From: Sipunculus nudus
Lineage: Eukaryota; Annelida; Sipuncula; Golfingiida; Sipunculidae
Direction of reading: 5' to 3'
NCBI GenBank assembly: GCA_026874595.1
Contig: CM049308.1
Location: 74,124,624-74,188,623 of the forward strand
DNA: 64,000 nt
Part shown: in pieces, positions 60,642 to 64,000 of the stretch
How the letters are laid out: the number at the start of each line of letters is the position of its first letter
Numbering within the stretch: the stretch's first letter is position 1
The notes under the pieces: model-generated
Databases searched by the model: none
Seen by the model: only the letters and a program-made list of their open reading frames with translations
What the model was told of the DNA's origin: nothing
Translations under genes and position numbers: made by a program

Positions 60642-61660
60642 CCAGTATGTGAACTTGGGAAATAGACTGTCCAAAAGGAATGTGATACGAAAAGTCAAAC
60701 TACAGATTACATGTGAAAATTTCATCACCCCAGTCACTGATTCTGAATAGTACCAATGTTCACCGTCAGGTGTCAGGACCAATAACAGCATGGAAACAAT
60801 AGCTTAACAGTATGGCTTAAACTGAACCTTCTGGATGAAACCGGAATATATTGGTTAAAAATACTAAAATCATGCATCATGAACTGCCCAACAACCTAGT
60901 CTGAAAGCACAGGTTTTACTTACTTGATTTGTGTGTTGGGGGGGGGGGGGGGGATTTACATATTCAAACTGATTGATACCTCCAAGGCACCCAACACTGG
61001 ACAGCCCTCATGTGGTGTTTCTAGTTTCTAGAAATAGAGCTGTCCAGGCTTTAGAAGTTTTATATTACTCAAGTAAATGAGTATATTTCAGCAGACTGTC
61101 CTTGGTGATCTCAGTAGAGAGGTGTCTGTAATATAGAGGTGCTTGTTAAGAGAAATTTCCTTGATGACTGTTCGAATAATCAGATATTTCACTCTGGGCC
61201 AAATCGTACCTGGGAATCGTACTCCTAGGATTATAACACTTGCTGCTGGTAAGAGATTATGGCTGCAGGAATAATTTTCTGACAATGCACTTTGGCTTGT
61301 AGGTATAAGTATATGCTTTGAAGAGAACAGACATGTTACATGAAAAGAAGTTGGATTAAATTTGTTTCAAGGCTTACAAGTAATATTTGGTCAGCATGTG
61401 TAAACAGGGTTGTTTTTAAATCATGAATAGGGGCATTTTAATTGTAACGCTTGACACTTGAAACAAGTAGTCCTGGCCTAACCTGTGGATAATCCCTGAT
61501 CGGCAAAGGGTTGTTGAGAGCAGAAGCAACCTCACGCAGAAGAGTATGTTATTAATGCTTTTCAACAGACCTTTTCAATCGGCATGATCATTAGGCGAAA
61601 TGACAGCTGCTGTGCTTGAATCCAGTAAGCCAGCTTTTTGTCCTCTTAACATGGCATTTT

Positions 61661-63570
61661 TATGCCCCCGCCACAAAGTGGCCGGGGCATATAGTTTTAC
61701 CCGTGTCCATCCTTCCGTCATTCTGAAATAAAACAGTAGTGCGGACTTTTTTTCGCAATGCCTGCAGATATTGGCCTGATTTTTGGTGTGTGGGCAGATA
61801 ATGACCAGTTACAGATCGAGTTTGCGTTTCGTCCCAGTTGACCTACTTTTGACCGTTTTACGGCTCCTTAACATAGAAAATTTCATGAAAAATATAAATT
61901 TTCATGACAAATACACATGTACGGACTTTTTTTGCAATACCTGCAGATATTGGCCTGATTTTTGGTGTGTGGGCAGATAATGACCAGTTACAGATCGAGT
62001 TTGCGTTTCGTCCCAGTTGACCTACTTTTGACCGTTTTACGGCTCCTTAACATAGAAAATTTCATGAAAAATATAAATTTTCATGACGAATACACATGTA
62101 CGGACTTTTTTTCGCAATGCCTGCAGATATTGGCCTGATTTTTGGTGTGTGAGCAGATAATGACCAGTTACAGATGGAGTTTGCGTTTCGTCCCAGTTGA
62201 CCTACTTTTGACCGTTTTACAGCTCCTTAACATAGAAAATTTCATGAAAAATATAAATTTTCATGACGAATACACATGTACGGACTTTTTTTCGCAATGC
62301 CTGCAGATATTGGCCTGATTTTTGGTGTGTGGCCAGATATTGACCAGTTACAGATCGAGTTTGCGTTTCGTCCCAGTTGACTTTCTTTTGACCGTTTTAC
62401 GAATCCTTAACATAGAAAATTTCATGAAAAATATAAATTTTCATGACAAATACACATGTACGGTTTTTTTTGCAATACCTGCAGATATTGGCCTGATTTT
62501 TGGTGTGTGGGCAGATAATGACCAGTTACAGATCGAGTTTGCGTTTCGTCCCAGTTGACCTACTTTTGACCGTTTTACGGCTCCTTAACATAGAAAATTT
62601 CATGAAAAATATAAATTTTCATGACGAATACACATGTACGGACTTTTTTTCGCAATGCCTGCAGATATTGGCCTGATTTTTGGTGTGTGAGCAGATAATG
62701 ACCAGTTACAGATGGAGTTTGCGTTTCGTCCCAGTTGACCTACTTTTGACCGTTTTACAGCTCCTTAACATAGAAAATTTCATGAAAAATATAAATTTTC
62801 ATGACGAATACACATGTACGGACTTTTTTTCGCAATGCCTGCAGATATTGGCCTGATTTTTGGTGTGTGAGCAGATAATGACCAGTTACAGATCGAGTTT
62901 GCGTTTCGTCCCAGTTGACCTACTTTTGACCGTTTTACAGCTCCTTAACATAGAAAATTTCATGAAAAATATAAATTTTCATGACGAATACACATGTACG
63001 GACTTTTTTCGCAATGCCTGCAGATATTGGCCTGATTTTTGGTGTGTGAGCAGATAATGACCAGTTACAGATGGAGTTTGCGTTTCGTCCCAGTTGACCT
63101 ACTTTTGACCGTTTTACGGCTCCTTAACATAGAAAATTTCATGAAAAATATAAATTTTCATGACAAATACATATGTACGGACTTTTTTTCGCAATGCCTG
63201 CAGATATTGGCCTGATTTTTGGTGTGTGGGCAGATAATGACCAGTTACAGATCGAGTTTGCGTTTCGTCCTTGTTGACCTACTTTTGTACGTTGTACGGC
63301 TCCTTAACTTACAAAATTTCATGAAAAATATAAATTTTCATGACAATACACATGTACGGACTTTTTTTCGCAATGCCTGCAGATATTGGCCTGATTTTTG
63401 GTGTGTGGCCAGATATTGACCAGTTACAGATCGAGTTTGCGTTTCGTCCCAGTTGAACTACTTTTGACCGTTTTACGGCTCCTTAACATAGAAAATTTCA
63501 TGAAAAATATAAATTTTTCATGACAAATACACATGTACTGACTTTTTTTTGCAATACCTGCAGATATATA
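61661..63570 (+). mobile_element. Family B element: hairpin plus 179-bp tandem array
   Basis: Begins after a T run with hairpin TATGCCCCCGCCAC / AAA / GTGGCCGGGGCATA (61661-61691), then GTCCATCCTTCCGTC, then ten full units and one partial unit of about 179-180 bp from 61742. Units contain GCCTGCAGATATTGGCCTGA, ATGACCAGTTACAGATCGAG and TTTGACCGTTTTACGGCTCC. Each unit holds an inverted repeat TCATGAAAA / TTTTCATGA with a 7-nt spacer. Confidence 0.9.
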
Positions 63571-64000
63571 ATGTCTAAAAACACCGGCAGGAGCTAGCAT
63601 CACCAAACATTATGCAATAAATCAGTCATCTAAAAAACTCATCGGATTTTGCTTATTTTTTTGCTAATAAGCAAATTAAAAAAAGGTTTAAAAAATCTTC
63701 ATCTCCCAAACTGTCAAGCCAAATCATTCAATATTACACAGAAATAATCCCTTAAACAGTCGTTCTCTGGTTTTTTTTTTTTCGAATGTTCCAGTTCAAT
63801 GAATTTTAGCTGAGTTACAGGAAGCTGAACTTAGTCATTTGGCCAAAAAAGGAAACTATAATTACAGTATCTGAAACGGCTGGAGATATCATGACCAAAT
63901 TTCATGCAAATGATGGTCACATGAGCCATATTTGAAATTGAGGTATTGGTGGCGCCACCTACATCGACCTTTACTGTACAGGGTTTATCGGTCATCAGTA
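63571..64000. other. Window end, repeat-like
   Basis: No gene. GGTGGCGCCACC at 63949-63960, the palindrome of family A units, suggests another related repeat running off the window. Confidence 0.4.

Larger units (their letters stand above)
60272..61660. other. CRIPT 3' UTR and downstream intergenic
   Basis: 3' UTR to about 60560, then a GA microsatellite (60606-60637), a G tract (about 60939-60953), and no recognised gene. Confidence 0.5.

Noticed and set aside
61783-63419. Four near-identical open frames starting MVCGQ or MVCEQ
   Set aside because: Each is one unit of the 179-bp array, and the shared start with CRIPT (MVCEKC) is chance.
54640-63570. CRISPR array
   Set aside because: Units are directly contiguous 148-bp or 179-bp monomers with no spacers, in a eukaryotic genome.

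Overview
The window is eukaryotic nuclear DNA, AT-rich, with long introns, many simple repeats and dense non-coding mobile elements. Two intron-split genes can be read, both on the + strand. The protein matches, the intron style and the repeat types (hairpin-ended elements with tetranucleotide tracts and tandem cores, Penelope-like and LINE debris) suggest a lophotrochozoan, most likely a bivalve mollusc. The species cannot be fixed from the sequence alone.

Gene 1 (13247-45637) is xanthine dehydrogenase (XDH). I reconstructed 35 coding exons by splicing in frame, giving 4,023 nt and 1,340 residues; the human enzyme has 1,333. From the second Fe-S domain to the C-terminal active-site Glu the model stays within about 10-13 residues of the human numbering recalled from memory, so little or nothing is missing. 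All eight Fe-S cysteines and the residues that separate XDH from aldehyde oxidase are present. Two introns use GC-AG borders. The cysteines behind mammalian dehydrogenase-to-oxidase conversion are absent, and a substrate-stacking Phe is Tyr.

Gene 2 (51859-60271) is CRIPT, a small protein with four CxxC pairs and a C-terminal PDZ ligand. It has six coding exons (99 residues), one of only 18 nt. The first exon (16 nt) lies 5.5 kb upstream of the second.

Region by region: 1-13.2 kb has no recognisable host gene. It holds an inverted-motif-rich patch, a LINE endonuclease relic, a Penelope GIY-YIG relic, a hairpin-ended repeat (family A) and TA microsatellites. XDH occupies 13.2-45.6 kb. Its introns 12, 15 and 26 are filled by family A copies, in opposite orientations. 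Between the genes, 46.9-50.5 kb, two more family A copies lie head to tail, one carrying a nested element of another family. CRIPT intron 1 contains a 1,250-bp transposon with 152-bp terminal inverted repeats and a 9-bp target duplication, then a 148-bp tandem array. Downstream of CRIPT lies a 179-bp tandem array that starts with its own hairpin.

The most unusual theme is that four sequence-unrelated repeat families (A-D) share one plan: a terminal hairpin of about 25-31 nt, then a tetranucleotide-like tract, then a body that is often tandemly repeated. This resembles non-autonomous Helitron/Helentron ('pearl'-like) elements, but that class assignment is inference.
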